Position numbers and translations under genes: made by a program. This document shows positions 1 through 12,267 of a stretch of 64,000 nucleotides of DNA, one piece after another. Numbering within the stretch: position 1 is the first letter of the stretch; every line of letters starts with the position of its first letter. This stretch comes from Phoronis australis (lineage: Eukaryota > Phoronida > Phoronidae). The notes beneath the pieces were generated by a model. The model ran no database searches, was not told the DNA's origin, and was given only the letters and a program-made list of their open reading frames with translations. Location: assembly GCA_002633005.1 (NCBI GenBank), contig NMRA01000137.1, positions 124,001-188,000 of the forward strand. The letters run 5' to 3'.

Positions 1-1027
1 CTGCAAACACTATGGTTAGACAACCCGCCAAAACACACAGATTGGCAAACATTTCTTATTCGTCTTCTTGCCTGAAGTCCCTTTGTCGTTTTTCTCAGTT
101 GCAACACATGAATATCTGCAACAAAAATGCTTACATGAATACATGGGTCTAAAACTGGCTAAAATGTTAGCGCTTTTGCTAGCACTTATGCTAGGGGCAA
201 AAACGCCAGTCAATGTGCACGGTCGCAAGTGTGACTTTTACTGGCCATTCGAGAAACCCCCAAAATTACCCACGTTTTCACAAGAACTTTTGTAGCCAGA
301 CTGCTTACTTTGAACACAAGTGCACACGAGAGGAACACACAAGCGCACAGGATAGAGAACTTTGTTATATCAAGAGTTAACGTACTTTAACATCAATTTT
401 TGCTCAAAAAGCAATTTGGCTCATTACAAAACAAGCTAACTGAAGGCGAAAATGATCTCAAGGTAGACAGCACATTTGTTTGTCAAAATCACTAGCATTC
501 TCTTCTGCTCCTGTGAGTGTAATAAATCAAAGTAAGCAGTGCATGGTTCAAAAAGTGGTATATTTATCTATGGTATATCTAACAAACACAGCGAGGTCAC
601 TTTACCACTGCTCTCACTCATAATGGAAATAGGAGCTAAAAGAAAGCCAAACAAAGGATTTTTTATGTCTAGCCCCTTCAGCAAGATAACACCTTCAGAG
701 ACACACTCAGCTTTCTGTGATGAGAATAACAAAAGAAATGCCTAGACAGTCAAGTATTTGTGCATAGACAAAATCGCAAGACTTCCAGGCAGACTATTAA
801 CTCAATACACTGAAAAACATAAGAAAACAGAATCATGAGTATTTACTTTTGAAGCAATCATGCACATTTAGGATGTTAAATCACTATACAATACCAAAAA
901 ATCTGAATCTTAAAATTCTAACCCAACCAAACAGCAATCCAACAGAGGGGGTGGTTGGCAAACCACGGCCCTTCTTGAATGGGATTCATTCATTTGAAGA
1001 CGAAAATAGTTCAAAGCCACAAATTTT

Positions 1028-1150
1028 CTGAATGCCCCAAATTTTTTAAAATATTGTCACATCACATATCAAAAGTAATTACTTTTGTGCTGCATACTTT
1101 TAATGAGAAAATCCAAATTCACTAGTCGGCCATGTTGTATCCTAAAGTAG
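1028..1150 (+). mobile_element. Same MITE family, 3' fragment
   Basis: GAATGCCCCAAATTTTTTAAA..GTGCTGCATACTTTTAATGAG..CACTAGTCGGCCATGTTG. The right terminus is lost. Confidence 0.45.
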
Positions 1151-1351
1151 CGTAGCTGTGTTCAATATGCACATCAAGTCTTCGATATCTTTTTCAAGAA
1201 CACCCTCATTATTCCAATATGAGAGGCAACTGATTTCTGAACATGTAGGCTACACTCATTCCTATCACAAGGGCGATTTGTGTTACAAGAAATGTAACCT
1301 CAGTCTTTCGCAATGGTGGACGTTAGATCCAAAAATTTGTGGACAAGCAAA

Positions 1352-1582
1352 GGCAGATCTACAGGGAGGGGGTTCAGGGGTTCAAACCCCCTCGGGACAA
1401 GATCAAAAATAAAAATTGAAATAAAAAATCGCCAGAAAAAAAACGCAATTAGCTACTAAAAACCACAAAAAACCTTACATGGGAGAAGGGAAACCCTCTC
1501 CCGACCTTCCTTCCCCTCAGCGCTATGCGCCTCGGATTCACTCGAATCCCAAAACCCCCCTTACTGAAAACGTAGATCTGCC
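1352..1582. mobile_element. MITE- or SINE-like element with GGCAGATCTAC inverted ends
   Basis: GGCAGATCTAC at 1352-1362 and its complement at 1572-1582 enclose 231 bp. The interior contains GGGGGTTCAGGGG, a CCCCCTCGGG tract and a Pro/Ser-rich C-run segment. No reading frame is supported. Confidence 0.55.
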
Positions 1583-4282
1583 ACTGACAAGCCATAAAAA
1601 ACTGAAAGTTTCCGGCAGTAACTCGTGCCTCCTGTTTATAGTCTCATGCTTCAAATATTCATCAGCATCATCTTTTTGTTTAATAGGAATCATTCTGTAA
1701 CACTCTTTACACGTGTAAGACTACAAAACCATCTTTCGCTATGCTCAGTTTCTCTGCAAGTCAAGATGGGACGAACAGACAGGGTCGAAATGCAATTTCT
1801 TTCATAAAATGTGAGATACTGGATATTACCGCGTCATAGTCGCCAAGAACTTGTAAAAATGCTGGAAAATTACCTTACTAATCCATAAAAAATAGCAAAG
1901 ATGTCCACCGCTTCAAGGACAAGACATATATTGGGAATGGGGACTGAGTCAATCGATGCCTGCACACTGCACACAGCAGTTTGATGTTCAGTGCAGCAGC
2001 CAATCAGTCAGCCTGCATTAAACCTAGTGAGGTTTATATCCTCAGACAATCAAAACATCATTGTGGTTTCCACACACTGTAGCCAATTTCTTTTGGTAAG
2101 GGACTAGTTCAACTTGCCAACAGCATCCGTTTGCCAGAAATCCATACAAGAATGACATGCTACCCTGGAAATACCATCAGAGCCGCCTAAATCAAAAAAG
2201 CTTTATTGATTTTTGCTGCAGTGGCGTCTGTAAAAATCGGAATAATGTTTGCATTGGAAGTGCATCCTGAAGGCAAACTGCAGCTATTGACTATGCAAAA
2301 ATATGTTGTTGAAACCAAGCGAGGAAAAGAAACGAACATGTATAAACTGTGAGGCAAATAAGGGCATGAACTTGGTGATGACCAATGGTGGAGACATTTT
2401 GTCAACTGTGGCGACCACTGGAATATGAGAAGGGTTAAAAAAGTTGTGATGTCCTGAGGGTCAGATAACGGTGGTGACCATCGAAGGGACTAAGGGGAGG
2501 AGAATTTCGATGGTGACACCTGAATGGTTATGCATTACTATTCTGGTACAAAAACGTTCATAAATGAGGTCCTGGCTCTTTAATTTTTTTGGGAGACTCA
2601 ACAGGCCACCAAGACATTTTGAATATTGAAAACAAATGTCACTTTCCCCGTTCCAACTTTCCTCAAAAGACACAACTCCCTTTCAGTGAGAACATTTAAT
2701 TCCACTCTGACAGGAGTAACGGTTAGAAGTTGCACATGAAACACAAATACTCAACGGAGAATCCGATTCAATTATGCCATCTGGTGTTTAACCTGGAAAT
2801 CTAGAAAAAAAAACTCCAATGTTGTTGGCTAGAGAGCAGTGCCTGGGAAAAGTAAGGAAAGTTGCCACAGTCCCAGTTTCCATAAGGGGGCGTGGGGGTG
2901 CAACAAAAGACACCAAAATCCAGCATAATATTTCTAACTCTTTCAACACTATCTCTATTTGATAATAACACAGTAATACAAAGCCTGACAAAGGAAAGTT
3001 TGTTGATACAAACCCCTAAGGGCAACCCACTTGATACATCTTGTTGAGTATCACTGACAAGAATAACAGAACTGGGAGACCACATGTCAACATGTATCCA
3101 TTAGAAGAGGGAAAACATGTCTGGCAATGAAAACAGGAAAACCTATTGACAGACAGATTGCCACATATCGACTGGAGAGTCTAGGATATCTCAAAAAGGC
3201 CCACTACAATAATGCCCATAGGAGAATAACAATGTCCACAAGAAAGACAGCACTTGAGGGGAAAGCAGTTTTTTAAATTGGTAATGACTGGAGGAGAGGA
3301 GGTTGGTCACCCAGGGTCCTGTCTAAATTCACAAATGATCCGTCTATTGTGAATAAGGAAATCTCCCAAACTTTTAACAGTAACTTTAACCAAACGCAAA
3401 TTTTAAAGGAAATTCCACACAATCAATTCCAGACAATCAATGCTTCTTATATAAACATTTTTTTCTTGTGCAAGCGACTATCAAAACATGAACTGAGTTT
3501 TGCCTTCCCAAACTTCCAACCATGAAAATCTGTAAAATTTCCTCCTGATGAATGAAAAACAAGTTTATTCACCCATTGCAAATAACCAGGACAATCATAT
3601 TTTTCGGGTGACTGGTTCATCTACATTAAAGTCATTATATAAAGTGAAATGTTAAATTAAAAAAATCAGGTTACCTGGTGGCCAACCTACGTACCTCGTT
3701 GGACAGAGAATCGCTCAATACCACTGCTTACCTTTTGCTCATTATGGTGGATCGATCCAGTTCACTTTTTATAATTGGATAAAAGGCTTTGTGTGTTTAA
3801 CAATATCATGTTACTTCAGGGAAGGCTGTAGCTATTGTGAAATTGTATATTGCACTAGGACAATTACCTAAAAGGTCAGCAATCTGTAACCTTAACCTGA
3901 ATTTGACTCCAAGTCAGTTGAAATCTTGTAATAAAATCTCGTCCATGCTGCCACCCAACACATTTTCGTATAGTGTCTCTTAAAGATTCAGTGGTGTGTT
4001 AGGCTAACTATTGCTTGAGAAGCTATCAAATTAAAGATTGAAAACACAATTCGAATTTTGTCTCAAATTAATAAAACTTAAGGTCATGTCCAGTGTCTGA
4101 AAAGATGTTATCCACCTTAAATACTTAGAACACTGAAGAAAAACGGTGTTTGCTTCAAACAGTCCATGAGAAACTATGTTCTGTTAGTTTTCTTGACACA
4201 TGTTGGATGCATTAGCAAAGCAGTGAAGGGTTTTAGGGAATGGCTTTAGTAAATAGCAACACCTCTCCTAAACAATCACAAT

Positions 4283-4512
4283 GGTAAAATTTTTACAAAT
4301 TTCGAACAAATATAGCAACAAAAATCATTCTTTCTTCACTTTTCTAGAACTTGTAATATAGATGTGAAAACCAACAATTTCTCAAAATCACTGATGGTAG
4401 CTACGGTATAGCATTTATTTTGTGCAACTCATATTTTACAAAAAATGTGAAAAAAGTGAAAGACGTCCACTTGTTGTCCATATTACGTCTCAAATTGGTA
4501 AGATTTCAGCAG
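4283..4512 (+). mobile_element. Same MITE family, diverged copy
   Basis: GGTAAAATTTTTACAAATTT.., TGGTAGCTACGGTATAGC, CCACTTGTTGTCCATATTACG and CAAATTGGTAAGATTTC occur in family order. Confidence 0.5.
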
Positions 4513-5249
4513 TTTTTTAATCACTCAATGCTTAATGCTGAAGTACTCCGTAGCTTTTCATCAGGTTTTGGCTCAATTCCCTGTAACTGCTTACAATTCT
4601 TTTGATTTGTTGACAAATTACCAAGGTGTTGTGCAGAGAGATGTTTAAATGGCTCCTGTGCTGGTATATGCTGTACAAAAGAAACAGCATCAACATTTTA
4701 GTGGCTATTTTCGTTAAATGGCCACTGTGTTCAGATTGGCACATGGGGTGACTTCATTCAAGTCCCAGCAGTGCTGGTTCTATGAATCATTCAATCGATG
4801 TTTTTGTAGTTGATGGAGGAGAGAACCAGCAGAGATAAAAAGGTGACTGGATGCCATATCTGTTAGTGTAATTCGTTGATGACTCTGCATATGAACTACA
4901 ATTGATTTACTATTGTATGAGGCAAGACATCTCCGTTTCCAGACTAGAATTTATCCAGGCGGTTCATATCTCCTCAGGGACACATCACCTGCACAAAACA
5001 GAGTTGTCAGCTTCACTACATACCCAGTTAGCAGAAATGATGATCCCTCCTTTAATAAAAGTTTGCTTCTGACAGAAGCCACGGGCTGATTTGTCTCTTT
5101 AAACTTAGAAACTCGGCAACTAGTGAGTGGTCATCAAACTGAAGTTGAACAGAACAGTGCGTGACTGAAAGTGAAATTGCTGTAGATCAGGGTGGCTCTT
5201 CAGCGGAGCCTTGACAGGTACATAAAATCCCAAAATTCTGAAAATCAGT

Positions 5250-5430
5250 TAAGGTAATAAGCGTTCAATTTGGGACCAAAAATTATATTTTTTTCCATTT
5301 TCACTTGCAATTGCATTGTTGCAAAAGTTGATAGTTTTACCATTTTGCTGCACTATAAAAAAAACATTCTAAAAAAGTAAAATTTTGCTTGACTGCCATA
5401 CTGCGTCTCAAGCTGAAGATTTTTTACGAT
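5250..5430 (+). mobile_element. Same MITE family, strongly diverged copy
   Basis: TTTTGCTGCACTATAAAA..GCTTGACTGCCATACTGCGTC..AAGATTTTTTAC can be aligned to the family. This is the weakest of the copies listed. Confidence 0.35.
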
Positions 5431-7442
5431 AATTTATAGTCCTCAGGATTAAACATTCAAAGATTGATCTGTCACTGCCCCCTCCTTGCTCTTCCATTTC
5501 TCCAGTACATCAGAGCAAGCTTCAAAAACATCTGTGTTATGTAAACTGACAACAAATTACTCCCGATAGTGATGAATTCAGCAGACTTAATGGAAAAAAC
5601 AGGCACCGTTAGCAGCAAATGACCCTAAGCCACCATAACTAGCATTTAAACTTCAATTTTCAGGCCTGATTGACAGGCAAGGTTTGGGACCACATGTTAA
5701 TTGAGTCGAACTATAACTAGTTCTCTGAGTGAAGGCTGGCACCACACAGTGAAAGTGCCAGACAACCTAACATCACAATAGAAAATACGGTACCCCCATG
5801 AGTGTGCAAAAGAAACCACAACAAACTAGATAAAAGAACTATAGTTGCAAAAAAATCTCGAAAACGAAAAAAAATCTGATCACACCAAAACTCTTAACAT
5901 TGAATCATTTATACAACAATATTCAGATTATTTCTGTTTGAATAGGCAAGATTTACGCAGCCTGACACAATGATTGATTTTTCCATGGAAACGGAGAAAA
6001 TCAATACTGAATGCTAAATGACAGGACAGGATAAGGTACAATAAGTTGCAAATAATTTCAAATGATTAATCAAATTAAGAAGCAGCATTTCCAAAACAGA
6101 AACAAGTTTCCATTGAAGTAAGAGCATTAACCAGGATGAAGATGTAGACAAATTTGTGTTTCCAACCAAAGCTTGGAATTTTCAAGTCCTAAAACAACTT
6201 CAAGAACCAAAACCTCAAATTCCCGTCAAACAGCATTTTTCTCACCAGTAAAAGAAAATTTTGCTGCAGCTCAAAGCACGAAAATGAGCTAAAATTTCCA
6301 TGGCAACACCGTTCACATTTAAAGACAAGCTGGCTTACCTTCAAATGAACAAGTCTAACCCCTGATGCACCCTCTGAACATTTGGTGAAAAGTTTAGAGC
6401 AAGCCAGACCAAAGCAATGAATGAATGATCCAACAACCAGATGGGAACATGGTAACTCCAGACAATATAACTTCCATCGCCTTCAATCATTTCACAACCA
6501 GAAGAAAGAAAGTGGAAGCTTAGGGCCAATCCAGGGGATTAGTGAGACACTTAAGGAGGTACTTTACAGTAACGAGGCTGTTTATGAAAATGTCCAGGTG
6601 ACTGTGGATGGCTTCTAACAAACTAATTCTGCTGTCACAGACAATTCAGTTGGACAAACTGGAATTGAACAGCTTGGAAAATCTGCCAAAATGCCATAAA
6701 ACCAGATGAAATCAAATGAGACCGACTTCAGACAGGCCACTAATCCACGTGTGAGTCCAGAGGCTTGAACGGCCTCAGTGATTTCACTGCATGGTTCAGG
6801 CAATAGTCAGATATACTGTGCCTATATTTTGAGAACCAGTCTGATGCTCATTATTCAGAGGAGTAACTGGTTCTCAAAATGAGGGAACGTTATTTCCGAC
6901 CATTACCATGGTTTCTTGAAAGGAGACACTCTCCAGTGGGATATGTTGACAGGGCTGGTTTAACAAAAGAAATGTCCGAGTTGGTTTTTGTGCCTAGAAA
7001 AATCATTCCCATCTTCATATTATTTCTAAAGGTTAAGAGTTGAAATAGTTCATTAATGGCTTTGATGACACCAGCCTTTTCAGTGCAAACACATGCAGCC
7101 AAAATGTTTCAACTTGGTAGCTGAGTCAGTGGGCTACCAGATGTTCCCTCTAACAATGGTATGTATGACACACACAAGCTCCTGGTAATCACAAGTTCTC
7201 TTATGGACAAAAGAATTTTAATTCACTTAGACAGATAATTGGTATTATGTAATGTTTGTAAATTCCACACCAAAACTGTTGGGAGTGACCCCCAAGACAA
7301 ATTGCAAATTACACTAGCAGAGGGCCCGCTGGAAAAGAAGGGATACTAAACAGTAATTTCCCACTTATTTTGCACAATTTAAATTAAAAATGATAGCCTG
7401 GGTGTGCCAAACAAACTGAATATTCAAACTTTGTTAGTGAGG
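5431..7442. other. No gene seen; one fold-back MITE
   Basis: A minus-strand donor-like site near 6339 (TTTGAAG|GTAAGC) follows an open stretch (GASGVRLVHLK), but acceptor choice and homology are uncertain. Confidence 0.45.
6799..6908. mobile_element. Fold-back MITE, copy 1
   Basis: GGCAATAGTC..ATTTTGAGAACCAGT and ACTGGTTCTCAAAAT..CGACCATTACC form a stem of about 40 bp around a short loop. The whole element is about 110 bp. Confidence 0.75.
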
Positions 7443-8402
7443 GGGTGTGCAAAATTAACTGAGTAACCAAGCATTGCCAACCGCGCGTGTGAATTTAACA
7501 AAGTGCTGTCAACAGTTGCCAATGTGATCTAATTAGCAGCAATTATAGTACTTTACCCCATCTTTGGCAAAACACTCTACTGAGCATATGACTCATAAGG
7601 CCCTTTCATATTGACTTAACTCCGGTCTGACGTAAACAGCGCAGTTAACTGGACCGTTCATACTGTCTTCGGTAGTTTATGAACATCGAAGTAAAGGGTT
7701 GGTGACGTTGACATCATCGAAGTTATTGCAAGGTATCGCTGCACGCTAAGATTTTTTCAATGTGACAATTTGGAACATTTAAATGTGCTAGATGACATTA
7801 AACTCGTTTTTAAATCGATTGGTTATCATTAAAGCAAAATATAAGTAGTTATTAGTGACGGCACTACTCTGAAACTGTTGACGATAACAGTGGCACCTGG
7901 CGATAACTTCGATTGGACCGGAGTTAAGCGTTCATACTGCACCGCAGCGTCGACGCTGCGGTCTTAAATCCACCTGTTAACTGCGATGTTAACTGGAGCT
8001 GTTAACTGCGATACAGGACCGTAGTTAAGCGTTCATACTGACCGCAACTCCCCAAACCATCAACGCGTCGACATTAGTATGAAAGGCCCTATAGTGACAC
8101 TGCACTCATCGAAGTCACATCTTTCACCTATGTTTTTACACCAGCAGAAGATAACTCATATGAATGGATGAATTAAGTAATGAAGATGCAATGTTCTGAC
8201 ATTATTAACACATTTGTCACTAGAATTAATGACAAGGCTTGGCACTGATATTTTTGAAAGTGCAAAACTGACTTTGAACAAATTTAGTGAGGCAAGAAAT
8301 TCCAAACAGCAAGAAACAAGTGTGAAGGACAAAATATTACTTTTAAAAATGTTTTGGGTGTGCAAAATGAGGTGAGTGTGCTAAATAAAGTGCTTTCTGC
8401 AC
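7443..8402 (+). repeat. Dispersed repeat, copy 1, interrupted by the 493-bp MITE
   Basis: GCAAAATTAACTGAGTAA, GAGCATATGACTCA and ACACTGCACTCATC occur in the same order as at 18.18-19.12 kb. Without their different insertions the two copies are colinear. Confidence 0.7.
7598..8090. mobile_element. 493-bp MITE with AGGCCCTTTCATA termini
   Basis: Starts AGGCCCTTTCATA and ends TATGAAAGGCCCT, flanked on both sides by ATA. The related repeat at 18.2-18.5 kb has no insertion at this point, giving an empty-site comparison. Inside are repeated GGAGTTAAGCGTTCATACTG motifs and a perfect 22-bp palindrome at 7941-7962 (ACCGCAGCGTC and its complement). No coding frame. Confidence 0.75.
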
Positions 8403-10833
8403 ACACACATATATCCCCCTGATATGAACAGAATTTGAAGAGGGATTTTTCATATCCTGGTAGCAACCCTTAAAGATTGGCGACACGGAGAAAATTAGAA
8501 AAGTTAAAACTACAAGGAGGAAAAAAAATGAGTCATCTTGCATGCAACAAAAAATCTCAAATTTAAGACAGGTCCAGAAAAATAATAATTACAAGACAAT
8601 AATGAGGATGTCAATGATTGGTGACGTAAATGATTGAAAAACTCCGGCCTTCTAGAACAAATGGTTATTAAGCATACAAAGGTGACATGAAAACAGTCAA
8701 CAAAAGAGCAGCAGTCAGTAAATCTTGAATAATCTGAAAATAAAAGAAGTTGCAGAGAAATTTCATTTCCCCAAATAAAAATGCTCTAGACAGCAAAAGT
8801 CAAATGAAAAAGTGTTTCAATATATTTCGAGTATCCGCCGACACCAATGTCGCCTATCCATGAGAAACAACCCTGCTGTTCCTGAAATGAACATGAGTAT
8901 GCCAACAGGTGATATCCCAGTGACACTTTACTTGTGAGGGAGGCGCTGGGGTTCATACATGATTTCAAAAATTGGTTCTCCGAAATGAGTTTTCCAATTT
9001 TTCAGGGCGTTCATGACCAACCACGTGGGACACCATTACCATGACCCCAATCAAATTGTGGTTCTAATGGAGACATGGTCTACCAATTACGTTTTTTGTA
9101 TCCTGTATAATTTCTAAACTGATTTTTTATTCTGAACAGAAGAGGAGTTGCCAGAGCTGTTGTTAGGAACTTAAAAGAGACACCTGGTCATACTTATCTA
9201 ATATTAGTTAAATTGCGCGGCCAAATGCTGAACAAGGCGTGCTAGCGAGGATATCTAAATTTCAGTTAGGGCGTCCATTTGGACACGCAGGAAACCCTCC
9301 AGATAAAGGCCTGTGGAGGCACTTGTGCTAGATTGGGCTTGTAAAAAGGGACCCAAGAAAAAGCAGCCCTTCTCAGTGTGCCGTGTCATACAGCACTTCC
9401 TTGAGACCAATAGCCAACAGCAATCCAGCTCATTAGCTGCAACAATAAATTGCCTGTACCCCAGCAGTGTCTGTTTCACATAATTTGCCAGAACTGTAAT
9501 AACATAGGGTGTAGAAAAACAAACGGTACATTTCCACTTAGCCAATCTGTCACCAGCTGGATACAAACTTGTACTTGGTGAGTGTTCTCAAAGGTTTCAG
9601 TGACTGGCTGCTTATGACTGGTTTCTGATAGCATTGAATTTGCTGTCCCCCAACAGTGCAAGGCCTCCGGAGGAAAAGATAGTGTTGGAAAGGCGGAGAC
9701 CTAAGAAGGGGCCTATTTGGGACAAATAGTCAACAGCCAATTTTCAAACCTTTATTGTGGATTGGACGGGAGAAGAAAATTTTTGATGATGACCACAATT
9801 TTAGGCATCGTGGTTCAATTTTGTTAGAAACATACGGTACATGTATTATAGACCTGTATGGGCAAAGCCCTGTTGTCCACAGCAACATAGTTTCAACTTC
9901 AAAGCAAACTTGAATACTTACAAGGGTAGACCAGTTCTTCCTACTTCCTCTACAGAGGGAAATTAAGCTTCACTGAAAAAATAAACAAACACGATTTTTA
10001 ACAGCAACAACAATAGCTCTCAACTGTATGAATCAATTTCAACTCCACACTAAGCCTTCGTCAATAATCATAGTGGAATACAAAATATAAATAAGGACTC
10101 AGAAAATATCAATGTTTGATAAAGAGATTTCCCCCCAGAGATGGGGTTGCAAGTTTTCTCTGCGGAGGGAGTCTCAAACTGTCAGCAGATGGTCGCTTCG
10201 GATAATTAGCAAACAACAAAGCAGAACTCCCAAAGTGCTCGTTAGGATTCTGATGCAATGATTGCAACTGTGTCTTCAGAAATATAACTCACACCAAACA
10301 AAAACGGGAAATTTGACTATAATATATTATTTAACTGTCCAGTGGCAAAAAGATCCCAGTCAGGATTCATTTAATTTTTATTTAACACAATTTTTGTCTT
10401 GCCAGCTGAAAACCTTTTAATTCACTATTCCCAAATTCCAATATTTCCACATATTCATCGCACGTGTAATGGTCAAAAGGGAAAAATGTAGTGAGTTGAA
10501 ATCTGCACAAACTCGTAAGGCCTCAGTGTCATCCAATATGGTGCAATATGTGCACAGGAATTGTTTGAGGAAAATAGTACTAATCTTTAATCTTGGGCAC
10601 CAAGACTTCAAGAAAGCAACATATCACAGGACAGTTTTTGCACTCAGAGACTGTTTGCTCAAGTGTCCTTTTTACAGAAATCAATAAACTAATTATGTTC
10701 GGTTCCGCAGATTGATTGATAGTTATATTATCTGGTCTGTGTGTCTGTAAATCTCCCACATAAGCATGTGTAAGTCTTCAATATACTTCACCAGGTTACC
10801 CTAATAAGGAGTAGTCATAAATACAATACCTCA
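8403..10833. other. No gene seen; solo MITE terminus at 9268
   Basis: Acceptor-like pyrimidine tracts on the minus strand near 8735 and 8883 precede short open frames that end within 100 bp. These are insufficient for a gene call. Confidence 0.45.
9268..9313 (-). mobile_element. Solo terminus of the hAT-type MITE
   Basis: AGGGCGTCCATTTGGACAC..AGATAAAGGCCTG matches the terminal 46 bp of the copy ending at 26945. The rest of the element is absent. Confidence 0.6.
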
Positions 10834-11223
10834 GAACTACCGTAAACGTTCGAGTTAATGCCCATGCTCAGTAAACTGCCCATCCCTTATTTTAGGTGGA
10901 TTTTCGATTTAACCGTCCACTGCTCGGTTGAGCGTACCCCTGCGATTTTTGAAGATTTCCAGTTAAGCGCCCACCTCTCGGTTAAGCGCCCATCCCCGAC
11001 TTTTAAATAATGAAGATTTAGCGCCCAGTGCTAAGGAAACGTGCGATTCCCCGACTTTTAGAAAAAGATCGATGATCACAAAGAGCGCAACGACGGCGGG
11101 CTTCCGAGACGATGATTAGTAATGTGAATTACAATTCAAGTAACGAGTTATTGTCATGGACTCATTTCAAAATATAATGCTTGAACGTTTTTGTCACTTT
11201 ATTTTCTTCCCATGTTGGCAAAC

Positions 11224-11933
11224 CAAGACACAGTATTTATTAGACATTCCTATGCATGTGGTGGTCACTGTTCTGGATTTGAAGCTGCTTGATTGTTTAT
11301 ATCGTGTCATGACACTGATTTTTTTAAAAACATCTTGAAAACACAAGACAAAACTAAGGTTTGATAAGATAACTGGTTATCATTAAAAATAACCCTACCA
11401 AATTTTCAATACTGCAATCAAAAACAACATGATGTACCGAATACAACAACTTAAGGTGCTTTCCCATCAACATTTCCACTTCAGTTTAGAGGAGTGTCTG
11501 TCAGTGGGAACACATGAACCTCTTAAAATGAAGATAAAATTTCAAGTTTACTTTGCAGTAAACAGGTGGATTTGATAGTGAAGCATTATGTGACGGAAAC
11601 CATGGCATCCCTTCACTTTGGTATAGTGGAAGTTATCTCAAGGCATGACTACTGTCACCAACAATAGGTGGTGACTTGCGATAATTTCAATGATGATAGC
11701 GTTACCTAGCAATTATTCCAATGTGTCTTAAATACTGAAGCTGGTGGGATCCATCGCAAATAATGTCGATGTGTCAGTAGGCAAAGTAAATTGTATAGAA
11801 AAGCACCTTCAGAAAGATCAGGACTGCACTGTGCTTAGCAAGTTTGATAAAAAACAGACAGCAGCATATCAATATATAAGGAAGAAAAAAATATCACCCT
11901 TAAACAAACTATTTAAACATAACTGGTTAGCCT
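11224..11933 (+). repeat. 700-bp direct duplication, copy 1
   Basis: About 95% identical by eye to 14127-14849, from AAGACACAGTATTTATT to AACTGGTTAGCCT. It ends at the N at 11934. Confidence 0.85.
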
Positions 11934-11937
11934 NCTC

Positions 11938-12267
11938 TGAAGGCTCACAGTGGGGGCTCTTTTCAAAGCAGGAAGAAATATACAATGTATATACAAAGTA
12001 TATACAATGTTGCTATGCTCACACTTGGCTGATAGCATTGTAAAAGTCTTGGTCTACACCAATTTTTTTATTAAAAATGCTCACTACAGAAGACTGTTTT
12101 TTAAACTTAGATGTAGAATTCTTAGTCTATGCATTTTTTGTGAAAAAATTTGTGTGTTTGGGGGGATTGCTGGGGATGGGGGGTTACGCGTCGGAATTAT
12201 GGACGCCCTGGAATATTGGGAACCTCATTTTGGACACCCTATTTTCGAAATCCTGGATGAAGGCCTG
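11938..12267 (+). mobile_element. hAT-type MITE, 5'-truncated copy beside an N
   Basis: Matches the 3' two thirds of 18549-19026 and ends in CCTGGATGAAGGCCTG. Its 5' part is missing; the sequence starts just after the N at 11934. Confidence 0.75.

Larger units (their letters stand above)
1..4282. other. No gene seen apart from the repeats listed
   Basis: Only short open frames without splice or homology support. A minus-strand AATAAA near 2200 follows an acceptor-like CTTCAG, but no exon could be tied to it. Confidence 0.5.
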
